A stretch of 64,000 nucleotides of DNA, from NCBI RefSeq assembly GCF_965248315.1, contig NZ_CBDFIX010000001.1, positions 285,071 through 349,070 of the forward strand, given 5' to 3'. Positions within the stretch are counted from its first letter, which is position 1, and every line of letters starts with the position of its first letter. A model generated the notes under the pieces. It was not told where the DNA came from, made no database searches, and was given only the letters and a program-made list of their open reading frames with translations. Below, one piece after another: positions 26,356 to 36,126 of the stretch. This DNA comes from Ulvibacterium sp965248315. GTDB lineage: Bacteria; Bacteroidota; Bacteroidia; Flavobacteriales; Flavobacteriaceae. The position numbers and the translations under genes are program-made.

Positions 26356-27090
26356 TTATAAAAGAGTTGGATTAATATCCAAAATATTATCCTGGATGTA
26401 ATTTTTGAGAAATCCATTGGTGAAATGCTCGCTTCCTATAAAATCTTCTTCTTGAAGTAATTTTAAAATATTCTTTCTTCGGAATTCGGTCAACATAGGG
26501 ATGGATATGGGGGCGTAGCTGTAATGCCAGGGTTCATACTTAAAACCTCTTCTCCCAGGATTGTCAGTGTAGACCAAATAAAAATCATAGTCATTGGAGT
26601 TTTCGTCCATCCATTTTTTCAAATCTACAAAGGGACCGTTGTTTTCAAACTTGGAAGGATCCAGTACATCCCCCTCCACCTTACGGTAACCATCTGTGAT
26701 GTCAATATCGGTACCCCAATGATGTCTGCTCGTCCCTGGAATGGTAGAGTATTCGATAATCTTGTCAATGGCCTCCAATGGTTCCATACCATCATCTTCT
26801 GTATATCTTAGAAACTTACGCTCCCAAATACCTTCTTGGCGGTAAAAATCACGATAACTAGATACAATTTTTAGGTCTATCCCATCGTTATAGGCGGCCT
26901 TTTTCATCTCTACAAAGGCATCATGTGCCTTCTTCCTTAGATTGATACCCTTCCCGTAAAGTTGAATATCCACTTTGCCCATGAGTTCTAAAATGGAATA
27001 TTCAAATTCTTTGCTTAAGCCCAAATTGGGCATTAATGAAAGGGCCAAACCGGAAAGGCCACTTTTTTTAATAAAAGATCTTCGCTCCAT
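26356..27090 (-). CDS. M15 family D-alanyl-D-alanine carboxypeptidase (VanY-like)
   Basis: 244-aa predicted exported peptidase with a twin-arginine-like N terminus (ERRSFIKKSGLSGLAL). The M15B fold is shown by VSSYRDFYRQEGIW, the zinc ligands in SRHHWGTDIDI, and EPWHYSY near the C terminus. It probably trims peptidoglycan stem peptides in the periplasm. It lies 2 bp downstream of a GNAT gene on the same strand, so both are probably one transcript. A TatA gene is present in the window near 46.8 kb. Confidence 0.88.
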   Translation of the reverse strand: MERRSFIKKSGLSGLALSLMPNLGLSKEFEYSILELMGKVDIQLYGKGINLRKKAHDAFVEMKKAAYNDGIDLKIVSSYRDFYRQEGIWERKFLRYTEDDGMEPLEAIDKIIEYSTIPGTSRHHWGTDIDITDGYRKVEGDVLDPSKFENNGPFVDLKKWMDENSNDYDFYLVYTDNPGRRGFKYEPWHYSYAPISIPMLTEFRRKNILKLLQEEDFIGSEHFTNGFLKNYIQDNILDINPTLL

Positions 27091-27092
27091 GG

Positions 27093-27539
27093 TTAATTTA
27101 ACTTTTTGAACATTACATAGTGTGCGCCTATTTTTGGAATTTCAAAAACATCGCCAACGGTATTATATCCCAGCTTTTTGTAAAAAGCTATGGCACTAAT
27201 TCTCGCGTTCATCCAAATACAGCGTATCGATTTCCGCAAAAGCTGTGTTTCCGCAAAGGTAAGGAGTATTTTTCCAAAACCCTTTTTATGGTACTCTTGT
27301 ACTACTGCCATACCACGAAGTTGGTAGGCATTTTGGAAATCATAATCCGTATGATCTTGTTTTAAAAAGGTAGCTACGGCAATCAATTGGTTCTGATAAA
27401 ATCCCCCAATATGGATGGTAGTCTTTATTTCGTCCCCTACAAATTTACATTCCTCCAACGGCCTTCCTTTTCTAAGTTCCGAATGTCTGACCGGATAGGT
27501 ATCCTCTGCTTTAATTTCTTCGACTTTAAAACCGTGCAT
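27093..27539 (-). CDS. GNAT family N-acetyltransferase
   Basis: 148-aa cytoplasmic acetyltransferase. The acetyl-CoA pyrophosphate-binding stretch is VVQEYHKKGFGKILLTF, and the C-terminal WMNARISAIAFYKKLGYNTVGD is the usual motif B region. The acceptor is unknown. It is the first gene of a two-gene unit with the M15 peptidase. Confidence 0.88.
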   Translation of the reverse strand: MHGFKVEEIKAEDTYPVRHSELRKGRPLEECKFVGDEIKTTIHIGGFYQNQLIAVATFLKQDHTDYDFQNAYQLRGMAVVQEYHKKGFGKILLTFAETQLLRKSIRCIWMNARISAIAFYKKLGYNTVGDVFEIPKIGAHYVMFKKLN

Positions 27540-27660
27540 TGTAAAACCTATTCATTTGGGACTTCCTCTTAACTACCTCTAAAATTAACCAATTAATCCC
27601 TTTATTTGTTAGGAAATGAATTTTTGGATTTCAAAAAACAGAGAGATTTTAAATCTGCTT

Positions 27661-28827
27661 TTATCTCTTGGTGGAAGAAACGTACAAATACCCTTGGTGT
27701 TTTTGTCGTAGGTCGTTCATAGTAATGATATAGAAATATACTCCCGAAGCCAGTCCTGCATTTTTGTTTACTATGGCCCCTTGATTGGATAATCCATTAA
27801 ACTCGTTGTTATAGTTGGTTTTTGAATAGACCAGCACCCCGTAACGGTCAAAAATTTGCATGGTATTATTGGGAGAATTTTCAATCCCTTCGAGGACAAG
27901 AAAATCGTTTTTGCCATCCCCGTTAGGTGTAAGAAAATAGTTATCCAGTTCTATTGTTTGAAAAGTTTCCGTAAGATCATCGTTTCCTCCAATCGTAATT
28001 ATTTCATAATCATTGGGAATAAATTCCTCTGAGGTTACGGATCCCGAGGCCATACTTCCCTCTACTCTTGTATTTCCAAGATTTACCCATTGGTTTTCCG
28101 TCTTGCTCCATCCCACCACTTTTATATCGCTGATGAATTCCCCCAAAGCATTAATATTGCTATGGGCATCCCAGGTAAGGGTTACCCGTGAAGGCATGGC
28201 ACTTTCCAACTTCCAAAATTCCCGTTGGCTGATCGAAACATAGGATGTGGCTTTTTGTGTAGTGCTAAAGCCCTTGCCCAAGGATTGGGAGGTATTGGGG
28301 TCTTCTTTAAAATAGGCGCATTTTACCAAGGCGTTCGTGGCTACTGATTCTATTTGCAGTGTACGCAACCTATTGTCATCACCCACCGGAAAAACAAAGC
28401 TATCCGTATTTGTTGCCGCCGCATAGCCATCTATCATGGAAACATCGTTTTCTCCGACGTAAAAGGCATTGTCTAAAAAGTTCAGAAAAAAATCGGTGTC
28501 ATTTTTTGGGGTAATAATGTGGCCCGAAACAAAATTTACATTATTGGAAATGTAAATGGGAACATTTAAAAGTAATCCGTTATCCACTGCGATTTCGGTA
28601 TCGAAAAAAACCGGGGTCCGGTTCCCAGAAACATCCAGGCTCTCATTTTCTGCATAAAAACCGACGAGACCAAAGTCTTGATTCAAATCCCCATCATTAA
28701 TAAGATTTAAGTGAAATCCGACCGATGTACCGTCATGCAATTGAAGGGCGCCATAATTGTGTACGGCATCCTGGGCATACAGACCAATGCAAAAACAAAA
28801 GGAAACTATAAATGCCTTTATCCTCAT
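27661..28827 (-). CDS. T9SS type-B sorted surface protein (CHU_C domain), cassette 1
   Basis: 388-aa exported protein with a signal peptide (about residues 1-18, ending LYA-QD), a ~280-residue beta-rich body and a C-terminal gliding-motility-associated (CHU_C, TIGR04131-type) domain: YFLTPNGDGKNDFL, MQIFDRYGVLVYSK, GVYFYIITM, ending QGYLYVSSTKR. The domain directs secretion through T9SS without the classic type-A tail. It is paralogous along its whole length to the gene at 36226-37374 (shared FYVGE, GYA, FPVGDD and KCAYFKEDPN blocks). It is the last gene of the cassette, 4 bp after the C1q-like gene, and I infer that it is the export or anchoring partner of the long fibre protein. Confidence 0.88.
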   Translation of the reverse strand: MRIKAFIVSFCFCIGLYAQDAVHNYGALQLHDGTSVGFHLNLINDGDLNQDFGLVGFYAENESLDVSGNRTPVFFDTEIAVDNGLLLNVPIYISNNVNFVSGHIITPKNDTDFFLNFLDNAFYVGENDVSMIDGYAAATNTDSFVFPVGDDNRLRTLQIESVATNALVKCAYFKEDPNTSQSLGKGFSTTQKATSYVSISQREFWKLESAMPSRVTLTWDAHSNINALGEFISDIKVVGWSKTENQWVNLGNTRVEGSMASGSVTSEEFIPNDYEIITIGGNDDLTETFQTIELDNYFLTPNGDGKNDFLVLEGIENSPNNTMQIFDRYGVLVYSKTNYNNEFNGLSNQGAIVNKNAGLASGVYFYIITMNDLRQKHQGYLYVSSTKR

Positions 28828-28831
28828 AGTG

Positions 28832-29956
28832 TTATCGCAGTTTATTGATCATAAAACTAGATTCGTCGGCACCACTAAAATTCACGGTACCGGAATTGGC
28901 TTCCCTATATGTGATAATGGAGACCACATCATTAGTGTTTAATTGCAGAATTTCGTTTAGGTGAATACTCGAATGGTCATGGCCGCTGGCCCATCGGATA
29001 TATCCCGAAGCGGCTATCGCCCCAACCGGCGTTCCGTTTACGGCAATGCGTGCATTGACGTTGGTTCTTTGTCTATTGTTTCCAGAATTAATGCCGACCA
29101 AAGATAAATTTGCTCGAATATCATATCTGCCCGATTCCTTTATAACTAACGTATTTCCGCTTACCTCGTATAAATCGGTTCCGTCATCGGCATAATCCTG
29201 CGTTCCAAATATTGGAGCTATTGTGTTGTTTACATTTAAATTGGTACTTGTATTGGAGTTGGTCCAACGGCCTCCAAAATTGATTTTAGATCTTTGTAGA
29301 ACCCCTGATGCATTTACGGCCAAAATATCATCTGTATTTGTGGCTGCTCCCAAGGTTCGTATTCTCGCAGTACCATTTACATCAAGCTGCTCGGAAGGGG
29401 TGTTGGTATTGATTCCCACTTGGCCTCCGTTTTCCAGAAAAAGGCGGTAGTCCGCAACGTTCGACTCCACAAAGTTCAGCCCGTTTCCCAAAAGATTCCA
29501 ATGCCACCTGGCCGTACCCGTATTGTCTTGAAAGGCGAGTACATCAACCCCATTGGCACGTATCACCAAAGGATGGTCATTAAATGAAGGGGCCTGATTG
29601 ACCAAAACTTGGCCTTTGTTCTGAACCAATCTCAGCTTTTCTACGTTGTTGGAGCGCAGGACAAAGTCTTGCGTATCGGTCGTCCCAATAAAGTCAGTAG
29701 TGGCCAATGTTCCCGAATTACCGCTCATATTCCAGGAACCTGAAGTATTGCTTATACTTTCCCAAGTACTACCATTGTATTGGAACACACTTTGTTCCGT
29801 TGTGTTATATAGTAATGAGCCGGTAACAGGGTTTGAAACCGTATTCATTTCGCTGGTCGTGGCGTTGGTAAGCCCCATCAACAAGGTACCATCGATTTGG
29901 GCATTGGATATATTCCAATACGACCATACAACTAATATGACATAAAGTTTTCTCAT
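28832..29956 (-). CDS. Exported fibre-like protein with C1q/TNF-like head
   Basis: 374-aa protein with a signal peptide (about residues 1-19), an N-terminal module shared with the two giant neighbours (VTGSLLYNTTEQSVFQYNG, then W), a middle segment with VGINTNTPSEQLDVNGTARIRTL, typical of Bacteroidota tail-fibre-like proteins, and a C-terminal ~140-residue jelly-roll resembling C1q (SGRYDIRANLSL, VNARIAVNGTPVG, LQLNTNDVVSI, SSFMINKL). Such heads are normally trimeric and bind ligands. It lies 8 bp after the 2030-aa gene and 4 bp before the CHU_C gene, so the three are one operon. Domain calls are by eye. Confidence 0.8.
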   Translation of the reverse strand: MRKLYVILVVWSYWNISNAQIDGTLLMGLTNATTSEMNTVSNPVTGSLLYNTTEQSVFQYNGSTWESISNTSGSWNMSGNSGTLATTDFIGTTDTQDFVLRSNNVEKLRLVQNKGQVLVNQAPSFNDHPLVIRANGVDVLAFQDNTGTARWHWNLLGNGLNFVESNVADYRLFLENGGQVGINTNTPSEQLDVNGTARIRTLGAATNTDDILAVNASGVLQRSKINFGGRWTNSNTSTNLNVNNTIAPIFGTQDYADDGTDLYEVSGNTLVIKESGRYDIRANLSLVGINSGNNRQRTNVNARIAVNGTPVGAIAASGYIRWASGHDHSSIHLNEILQLNTNDVVSIITYREANSGTVNFSGADESSFMINKLR

Positions 29957-29964
29957 GTATACGC

Positions 29965-32900
29965 TTATAAATCCAATACGGTGAACATAAACTCTGAGTT
30001 GAAACGACTTCTGTCGGTTCCACCATTATCATTGTCGCCAACAATCACTTCAAAACTCGTTGACGTTTGATTGGAGTAAGAGATGCCGGGATCATCATTA
30101 CCAGCACCACCTCTTCCTGGCTGGGTCAGTTGTATGATGTAGTTAGCATCCGATACCATTCCTGTTGGCAACGTGACACGATAACGACCCGTACTTAGTC
30201 TTGTCGAGGTTACGCCTGTGGTAGCTCTTACAACGCTTCCGTTAGAACCAATTTTTCCAAATGCTTTGATGGGACTTTCATAAAAGGCTCCGCCATTGGC
30301 ACCGGCCGAAATGCTATTATTGGTTTCAGCTCCTACAGTATTAATAGCTCCCACCTCTGTATCAACATAAGTTTTTACGGCCTGTTCGGTTGGGAAGTCC
30401 ACATCCGAATTACCTGAAAGTGTTCCGTCGGTCGATTTGTTGGCACTATTTTCTTTAAGGGCGATGTCCGTTGCATTGGTAGCGATTCCCGAAATGTCCT
30501 GATCGCCGGTATTGGTCCCCGAGGTATTGGCTATGATAGTGGCCTGAGCGGGGGTTATCCCGGTCTTGGCCGTATTGAGCGCTATTGCCGCATCCTGGGT
30601 GGCCTGCCCGTTCTGTAGGTCCGTGATGTCCGTTGCATTGGTAGCGATTCCAGAAATGTCCTGATCGCCGGTATTGGTCCCTGAGGTATTGGCTATGATG
30701 GTCGCCTGAGCAGGGGTGATCCCGGTCTTGGCCGTATTGAGCGCTATTGCCGCGTCCTGGGTGGCCTGTCCGTTCTGCAAGTCGGTTATATCGGAAACGT
30801 TAGTGGCGATGTTGGTGGCGTTTACCGCGATTCCGGAAATGTCCTGATCGCCGGTATTGGTCCCCGAGGTATTGGCTATGATAGTGGCCTGAGCGGGGGT
30901 TATCCCGGTCTTGGCCGTATTGAGCGCTATGGCCGCATCCTGGGTGGCCTGCCCGTTCTGTAGGTCCGTGATGTCCGTTGCATTGGTAGCGATTCCCGAA
31001 ATGTCCTGATCTCCTGTATTGGTCCCGGAGGTGTTGGCGATGACGGTTGCCTGCGCCGGGGTGATCCCGGTCTTGGCCGTATTGAGCGCGATTGCCGCGT
31101 CCTGGGTGGCCTGTCCGTTCTGCAAGTCGGTTATATCGGAAACGTTAGTGGCGATGTTGGTGGCGTTTACCGCGATTCCGGAAATGTCCTGATCGCCGGT
31201 ATTGGTCCCCGAGGTATTGGCTATGATAGTGGCCTGAGCGGGGGTTATCCCGGTCTTGGCCGTATTGAGCGCTATGGCCGCATCCTGGGTGGCCTGCCCG
31301 TTCTGTAGGTCTGTGATGTCGGAAACGTTCGTGGCGATGTCCGTTGAATTGGTAGCGATTCCCGAAATGTCCTGATCTCCGGTATTGGTCCCCGAGGTAT
31401 TGGCTATGATAGTGGCCTGAGCGGGGGTGATCCCGGTCTTGGCGGTGTTAAGTGCGATTGCCGCGTCCTGTGTTGCCTGTCCGTTCTGCAGGTCGGTGAT
31501 GTCGGTGGCATTGGTGCCGATATCGGAAACGTTTGTTGCGATATCCGTTGCATTGGTAGCGATTCCCGAAATGTCCTGGTCCCCGGTATTGGTCCCTGAG
31601 GTGTTGGCTATGACGGTTGCCTGAGCCGGGGTGATCCCGATCTTGGCGGTGTTAAGTGCGATTGCCGCGTCCTGTGTTGCCTGTCCGTTCTGCAGGTCGG
31701 TGATGTCGGTGGCGTTCGTGGCGATGTTAGTGGCATTTACAGCTATTCCGGAAATGTCCTGATCTCCTGTATTGGTCCCTGAGGTGTTGGCTATGACGGT
31801 TGCCTGAGCCGGGGTGATCCCGGTCTTGGCGGTGTTAAGTGCGATTGCCGCGTCCTGGGTGGCCTGTCCGTTCTGTAGGTCTGTGATGTCGGAAACGTTC
31901 GTGGCGATGTCCGTTGCATTAGTAGCGATTCCCGAAATGTCCTGGTCCCCGGTATTGGTCCCTGAGGTGTTGGCTATGACGGTTGCCTGTGCCGGGGTGA
32001 TCCCGGTCTTGGCGGTGTTGAGCGCTATGGCCGCATCCTGGGTGGCCTGTCCGTTCTGCAGGTCGGTGATGTCGGTGGCGTTTACCGCGATTCCCGAAAT
32101 GTCCTGGTCCCCGGTATTGGTCCCTGTGGTATTGGCGATGACGGTGGCCTGAGCGGGGGTGATCCCGGTCTTGGCCGTATTGAGCGCTATGGCTGCGTCC
32201 TGGGTGGCCTGTCCGTTCTGTAGGTCTGTGATGTCGGAAACGTTCGTGGCGATGTCCGTTGCATTAGTAGCGATTCCCGAAATGTCCTGGTCCCCGGTAT
32301 TGGTCCCTGTGGTATTGGCGATGACGGTGGCCTGAGCGGGGGTGATCCCGGTCTTGGCCGTATTGAGCGCTATGGCTGCGTCCTGGGTGGCCTGTCCGTT
32401 CTGTAGGTCTGTGATGTCGGAAACGTTCGTGGCGATGTCCGTTGCATTAGTAGCGATTCCCGAAATGTCCTGATCTCCGGTATTGGTCCCCGAGGTATTG
32501 GCTATGATAGTGGCCTGAGCGGGGGTTATCCCGGTCTTGGCGGTATTGAGCGCTATGGCCGCGTCCTGGGTTGCCTGTCCGTTCTGCAGGTCTGTGATGT
32601 CGGAAACGTTCGTGGCGATGTCCGTTGAATTGGTAGCGATTCCCGAAATATCCTGATCTCCGGTATTGGTCCCCGAGGTATTGGCGATGACGGTTGCCTG
32701 CGCCGGGGTGATCCCGGTCTTGGCGGTGTTGAGCGCTATTGCCGCGTCCTGGGTGGCCTGCCCGTTCTGCAGGTCGGTGATGTCGGAAACGTTCGTGGCG
32801 ATGTCCGTTGCATTGGTAGCGATTCCCGAAATGTCCTGATCTCCTGTATTGGTCCCCGAGGTGTTCGCTATGACGGTTGCCTGCGCAGGGGTGATCCCGG

Positions 32901-35900
32901 TCTTGGCCGTATTGAGCGCTATGGCCGCGTCCTGGGTTGCCTGTCCGTTCTGTAGGTCGGTGATATCGGAGACGTTCGTGGCGATGTCCGTTGCGTTTAC
33001 CGCGATTCCGGAAATGTCCTGGTCCCCGGTATTGGTCCCTGTGGTATTGGCGATGACGGTGGCCTGTGCAGGGGTGATCCCGGTCTTGGCGGTGTTGAGC
33101 GCTATGGCCGCGTCCTGAGTGGCCTGCCCGTTCTGTAGGTCGGTGATGTCAGTGGCGTTTACCGCTATTCCGGAAATGTCCTGATCGCCGGTATTGGTCC
33201 CCGAGGTATTGGCTATGACGGTCGCCTGTGCAGGGGTGATCCCGGTCTTGGCGGTGTTGAGCGCGATGGCCGCATCCTGGGTGGCCTGCCCGTTCTGTAG
33301 GTCCGTGATGTCCGTTGCATTGGTAGCGATTCCAGAAATGTCCTGATCGCCGGTATTGGTCCCCGAGGTATTGGCTATGATAGTGGCCTGTGCGGGGGTG
33401 ATCCCGGTCTTGGCCGTATTGAGCGCGATTGCCGCGTCCTGGGTGGCCTGTCCGTTCTGTAGGTCGGTGATATCGGTGGCGTTTACCGCGATTCCGGAAA
33501 TGTCCTGATCCCCGGTATTGGTCCCCGAGGTGTTGGCTATGACGGTCGCCTGTGCGGGGGTGATCCCGGTCTTGGCGGTGTTAAGTGCGATTGCCGCGTC
33601 CTGTGTGGCCTGTCCGTTCTGTAGGTCGGTGATGTCCGTTGCATTGGTGCCGATATCGGAAACGTTTGTTGCGATATCCGTTGCATTGGTAGCGATTCCG
33701 GAAATGTCCTGATCGCCGGTATTGGTCCCTGAGGTGTTGGCTATGACGGTTGCCTGAGCAGGGGTGATCCCGGTCTTGGCGGTGTTAAGTGCGATTGCCG
33801 CGTCCTGGGTGGCCTGTCCGTTCTGTAGGTCGGTGATATCGGTGGCGTTTACCGCGATTCCGGAAATGTCCTGGTCCCCGGTATTGGTCCCTGAGGTATT
33901 GGAGATGACGGTTGCCTGAGCGGGGGTGATCCCGGTCTTGGCGGTGTTGAGCGCTATGGCCGCGTCCTGGGTTGCCTGCCCGTTCTGCAGGTCGGTGATA
34001 TCGGAAACGTTGGTTGCGATGTCCGTTGCGTTTACCGCGATTCCGGAAATGTCCTGATCTCCTGTATTGGTCCCTGAGGTGTTGGCTATGACGGTTGCCT
34101 GTGCCGGGGTGATCCCGGTCTTGGCGGTGTTGAGCGCGATTGCCGCGTCCTGGGTGGCCTGTCCGTTCTGTAGGTCGGTGATGTCGGTGGCATTTACAGC
34201 TATTCCGGAAATGTCCTGATCTCCTGTATTGGTCCCTGAGGTGTTGGCTATGACGGTTGCCTGTGCCGGGGTGATCCCGGTCTTGGCGGTGTTAAGTGCG
34301 ATTGCCGCGTCCTGGGTGGCCTGCCCGTTCTGTAGGTCGGTGATGTCGGTGGCGTTTACCGCGATTCCGGAAATGTCCTGGTCCCCGGTATTGGTCCCTG
34401 AGGTATTGGAGATGACGGTTGCCTGAGCGGGGGTGATCCCGGTCTTGGCGGTGTTGAGCGCTATGGCCGCGTCCTGCGTTGCCTGCCCGTTCTGCAGGTC
34501 GGTGATGTCGGTGGCATTGGTGCCGATATCGGAAACGTTTGTTGCGATATCCGTTGCATTGGTAGCGATTCCGGAAATGTCCTGATCGCCGGTATTGGTC
34601 CCTGAGGTGTTGGCTATGACGGTTGCCTGTGCCGGGGTGATCCCGGTCTTGGCCGTGTTGAGCGCTATGGCCGCGTCCTGGGTTGCCTGTCCGTTCTGTA
34701 GGTCGGTGATGTCGGAGACGTTGGTTGCGATATCCGTTGCATTGGTAGCGATTCCCGAAATGTCCTGGTCCCCCGTATTGGTCCCTGAGGTATTGGCTAT
34801 GACGGTTGCCTGAGCGGGGGTGATCCCGGTCTTGGCCGTGTTGAGCGCTATGGCCGCGTCCTGAGTAGCCTGCCCGTTCTGCAGGTCGGTGATATCGGAA
34901 ACGTTTGTTGCGATATCCGTTGCATTGGTAGCGATTCCCGAAATGTCCTGATCGCCGGTATTGGTCCCTGAGGTGTTGGCTATGACGGTTGCCTGTGCCG
35001 GGGTGATCCCGGTCTTGGCGGTGTTGAGCGCTATGGCCGCATCCTGGGTGGCCTGTCCGTTCTGCAGGTCGGTGATGTCGGTGGCATTGGTGCCGATATC
35101 GGAAACGTTGGTTGCGATGTTAGTGGCGTTTACCGCTATTCCCGAAATGTCCTGATCTCCGGTATTGGTCCCGGAGGTGTTGGCGATGACGGTTGCCTGT
35201 GCGGGGGTGATCCCGGTCTTGGCCGTGTTGAGCGCTATGGCCGCGTTCTGGGTTACCTGTCCGTTCTGCAGGTCGGTGATGTCGGAAACGTTCGTGGCGA
35301 TGTTAGTTGCGTTTACCGCGATTCCGGAAATGTCCTGATCTCCGGTATTGGTCCCCGAGGTGTTGGCTATGACGGTTGCCTGAGCGGGGGTGATCCCGGT
35401 CTTGGCGGTGTTGAGCGCTATGGCCGCGTCCTGCGTGGCCTGTCCGTTCTGCAGGTCGGTGATGTCCGTTGCATTGGCAGAAGTTTGTACACTAGTATCA
35501 TATCCGCTTAAATCTACTGAAGCATCATTGCCATTTTCAATAGCAATGGTCAAGATATCATTTCCATCTATCGTAGCAGATTCTAAGTTTTGATTATCCG
35601 TCGCAGAAAAAGAGATCAGTGTCTGGTTTCCCTCTTCGTTGGTATAGGTATAGGTTCCATCAAAATTATCCACCAGAGTACTTGTGGTCTCGGCAGCACC
35701 ATTAAAGGTAATTGTACCTCCATCACCATCATTTAAAGTATATGTCCCATTGCCATTATCTACAAATGAAAAACTTCCGATTTTACCGGAGCCATCACAG
35801 AGATTGTTCCATTGCCCGCCATTAAAATAATGGATACATTGGGTATCGGTATTGTAAACCATGGCCCCATGAAGAGGCACAATACTTTGCATTTGTGAAG

Positions 35901-36057
35901 TGGAGACCCGGGTAAGTACCAAAGCTTTGTCCGTACTTTCGAGCTCAACGATGGAGGCCCCGTTGATGGTATTCGGGTTTTCTCCTATTTTTACCTGTGC
36001 GGTTGCGAAATTAACGCTTATAAGTAGTAGTATCCATCCGAGTTTTTTAAAGTCCAT
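29965..36057 (-). CDS. Giant repetitive fibre protein, cassette 1 (28 tandem repeats)
   Basis: 2030-aa exported protein. A signal peptide (about residues 1-20) is followed by an N-terminal module (~100 aa) shared with the 1378-aa protein, containing MVYNTDTQCIHYFNG. A ~90-aa linker (GTYTLNDGDGG) leads to about 28 repeats carrying TGITPAQAT, NTSGTNTGDQDISGIA and DITDLQNGQ, with unit lengths of 54, 61 or 68 aa. An NKSTDGTL...FPTEQAVKTYVD hinge and a ~95-aa C-terminal head (TGRYRVTLPTGMV, YIIQLTQ, FMFTVLDL) end it. Heptad spacing in the repeats suggests a trimeric coiled stalk. It has no CHU_C or type-A T9SS tail, yet is operonic with a CHU_C gene. Confidence 0.85.
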   Translation of the reverse strand: MDFKKLGWILLLISVNFATAQVKIGENPNTINGASIVELESTDKALVLTRVSTSQMQSIVPLHGAMVYNTDTQCIHYFNGGQWNNLCDGSGKIGSFSFVDNGNGTYTLNDGDGGTITFNGAAETTSTLVDNFDGTYTYTNEEGNQTLISFSATDNQNLESATIDGNDILTIAIENGNDASVDLSGYDTSVQTSANATDITDLQNGQATQDAAIALNTAKTGITPAQATVIANTSGTNTGDQDISGIAVNATNIATNVSDITDLQNGQVTQNAAIALNTAKTGITPAQATVIANTSGTNTGDQDISGIAVNATNIATNVSDIGTNATDITDLQNGQATQDAAIALNTAKTGITPAQATVIANTSGTNTGDQDISGIATNATDIATNVSDITDLQNGQATQDAAIALNTAKTGITPAQATVIANTSGTNTGDQDISGIATNATDIATNVSDITDLQNGQATQDAAIALNTAKTGITPAQATVIANTSGTNTGDQDISGIATNATDIATNVSDIGTNATDITDLQNGQATQDAAIALNTAKTGITPAQATVISNTSGTNTGDQDISGIAVNATDITDLQNGQATQDAAIALNTAKTGITPAQATVIANTSGTNTGDQDISGIAVNATDITDLQNGQATQDAAIALNTAKTGITPAQATVIANTSGTNTGDQDISGIAVNATDIATNVSDITDLQNGQATQDAAIALNTAKTGITPAQATVISNTSGTNTGDQDISGIAVNATDITDLQNGQATQDAAIALNTAKTGITPAQATVIANTSGTNTGDQDISGIATNATDIATNVSDIGTNATDITDLQNGQATQDAAIALNTAKTGITPAQATVIANTSGTNTGDQDISGIAVNATDITDLQNGQATQDAAIALNTAKTGITPAQATIIANTSGTNTGDQDISGIATNATDITDLQNGQATQDAAIALNTAKTGITPAQATVIANTSGTNTGDQDISGIAVNATDITDLQNGQATQDAAIALNTAKTGITPAQATVIANTTGTNTGDQDISGIAVNATDIATNVSDITDLQNGQATQDAAIALNTAKTGITPAQATVIANTSGTNTGDQDISGIATNATDIATNVSDITDLQNGQATQDAAIALNTAKTGITPAQATVIANTSGTNTGDQDISGIATNSTDIATNVSDITDLQNGQATQDAAIALNTAKTGITPAQATIIANTSGTNTGDQDISGIATNATDIATNVSDITDLQNGQATQDAAIALNTAKTGITPAQATVIANTTGTNTGDQDISGIATNATDIATNVSDITDLQNGQATQDAAIALNTAKTGITPAQATVIANTTGTNTGDQDISGIAVNATDITDLQNGQATQDAAIALNTAKTGITPAQATVIANTSGTNTGDQDISGIATNATDIATNVSDITDLQNGQATQDAAIALNTAKTGITPAQATVIANTSGTNTGDQDISGIAVNATNIATNATDITDLQNGQATQDAAIALNTAKIGITPAQATVIANTSGTNTGDQDISGIATNATDIATNVSDIGTNATDITDLQNGQATQDAAIALNTAKTGITPAQATIIANTSGTNTGDQDISGIATNSTDIATNVSDITDLQNGQATQDAAIALNTAKTGITPAQATIIANTSGTNTGDQDISGIAVNATNIATNVSDITDLQNGQATQDAAIALNTAKTGITPAQATVIANTSGTNTGDQDISGIATNATDITDLQNGQATQDAAIALNTAKTGITPAQATIIANTSGTNTGDQDISGIAVNATNIATNVSDITDLQNGQATQDAAIALNTAKTGITPAQATIIANTSGTNTGDQDISGIATNATDITDLQNGQATQDAAIALNTAKTGITPAQATIIANTSGTNTGDQDISGIATNATDIALKENSANKSTDGTLSGNSDVDFPTEQAVKTYVDTEVGAINTVGAETNNSISAGANGGAFYESPIKAFGKIGSNGSVVRATTGVTSTRLSTGRYRVTLPTGMVSDANYIIQLTQPGRGGAGNDDPGISYSNQTSTSFEVIVGDNDNGGTDRSRFNSEFMFTVLDL
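30467..35475 (-). repeat. Array of about 28 coding repeats of 162/183/204 bp
   Basis: Units encode 54, 61 or 68 residues; the size steps are exactly 7 residues (DIATNVS and DIGTNAT inserts). Copies differ by many synonymous changes shuffled between units (for example CCCGAAATGTC against CCGGAAATGTC; CTGATCGCC, CTGATCTCC and CTGGTCCCC), indicating an older, recombining array. Confidence 0.9.
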
Positions 36058-36090
36058 TTGGCTATAATTTGGGGGTCAATGGTATAATTG

Positions 36091-36106
36091 CCTGTAAAAT
36101 TACAGG
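36091..36106. promoter_or_regulatory. Palindrome CCTGTAA-AA-TTACAGG upstream of cassette 1
   Basis: Perfect 7-bp arms with a two-base spacer, 34 bases upstream of the 2030-aa gene start. It could be an operator or a leader hairpin. No known consensus is recognised. Confidence 0.4.
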
Positions 36107-36126
36107 ACAAAGGGATGGAGGTTTCT

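Noticed and set aside
30467..35475. Possible CRISPR array in the long repetitive region
   Set aside because: Units are coding, 162-204 bp long, continuous in one frame and without unique spacers; no cas genes are present.
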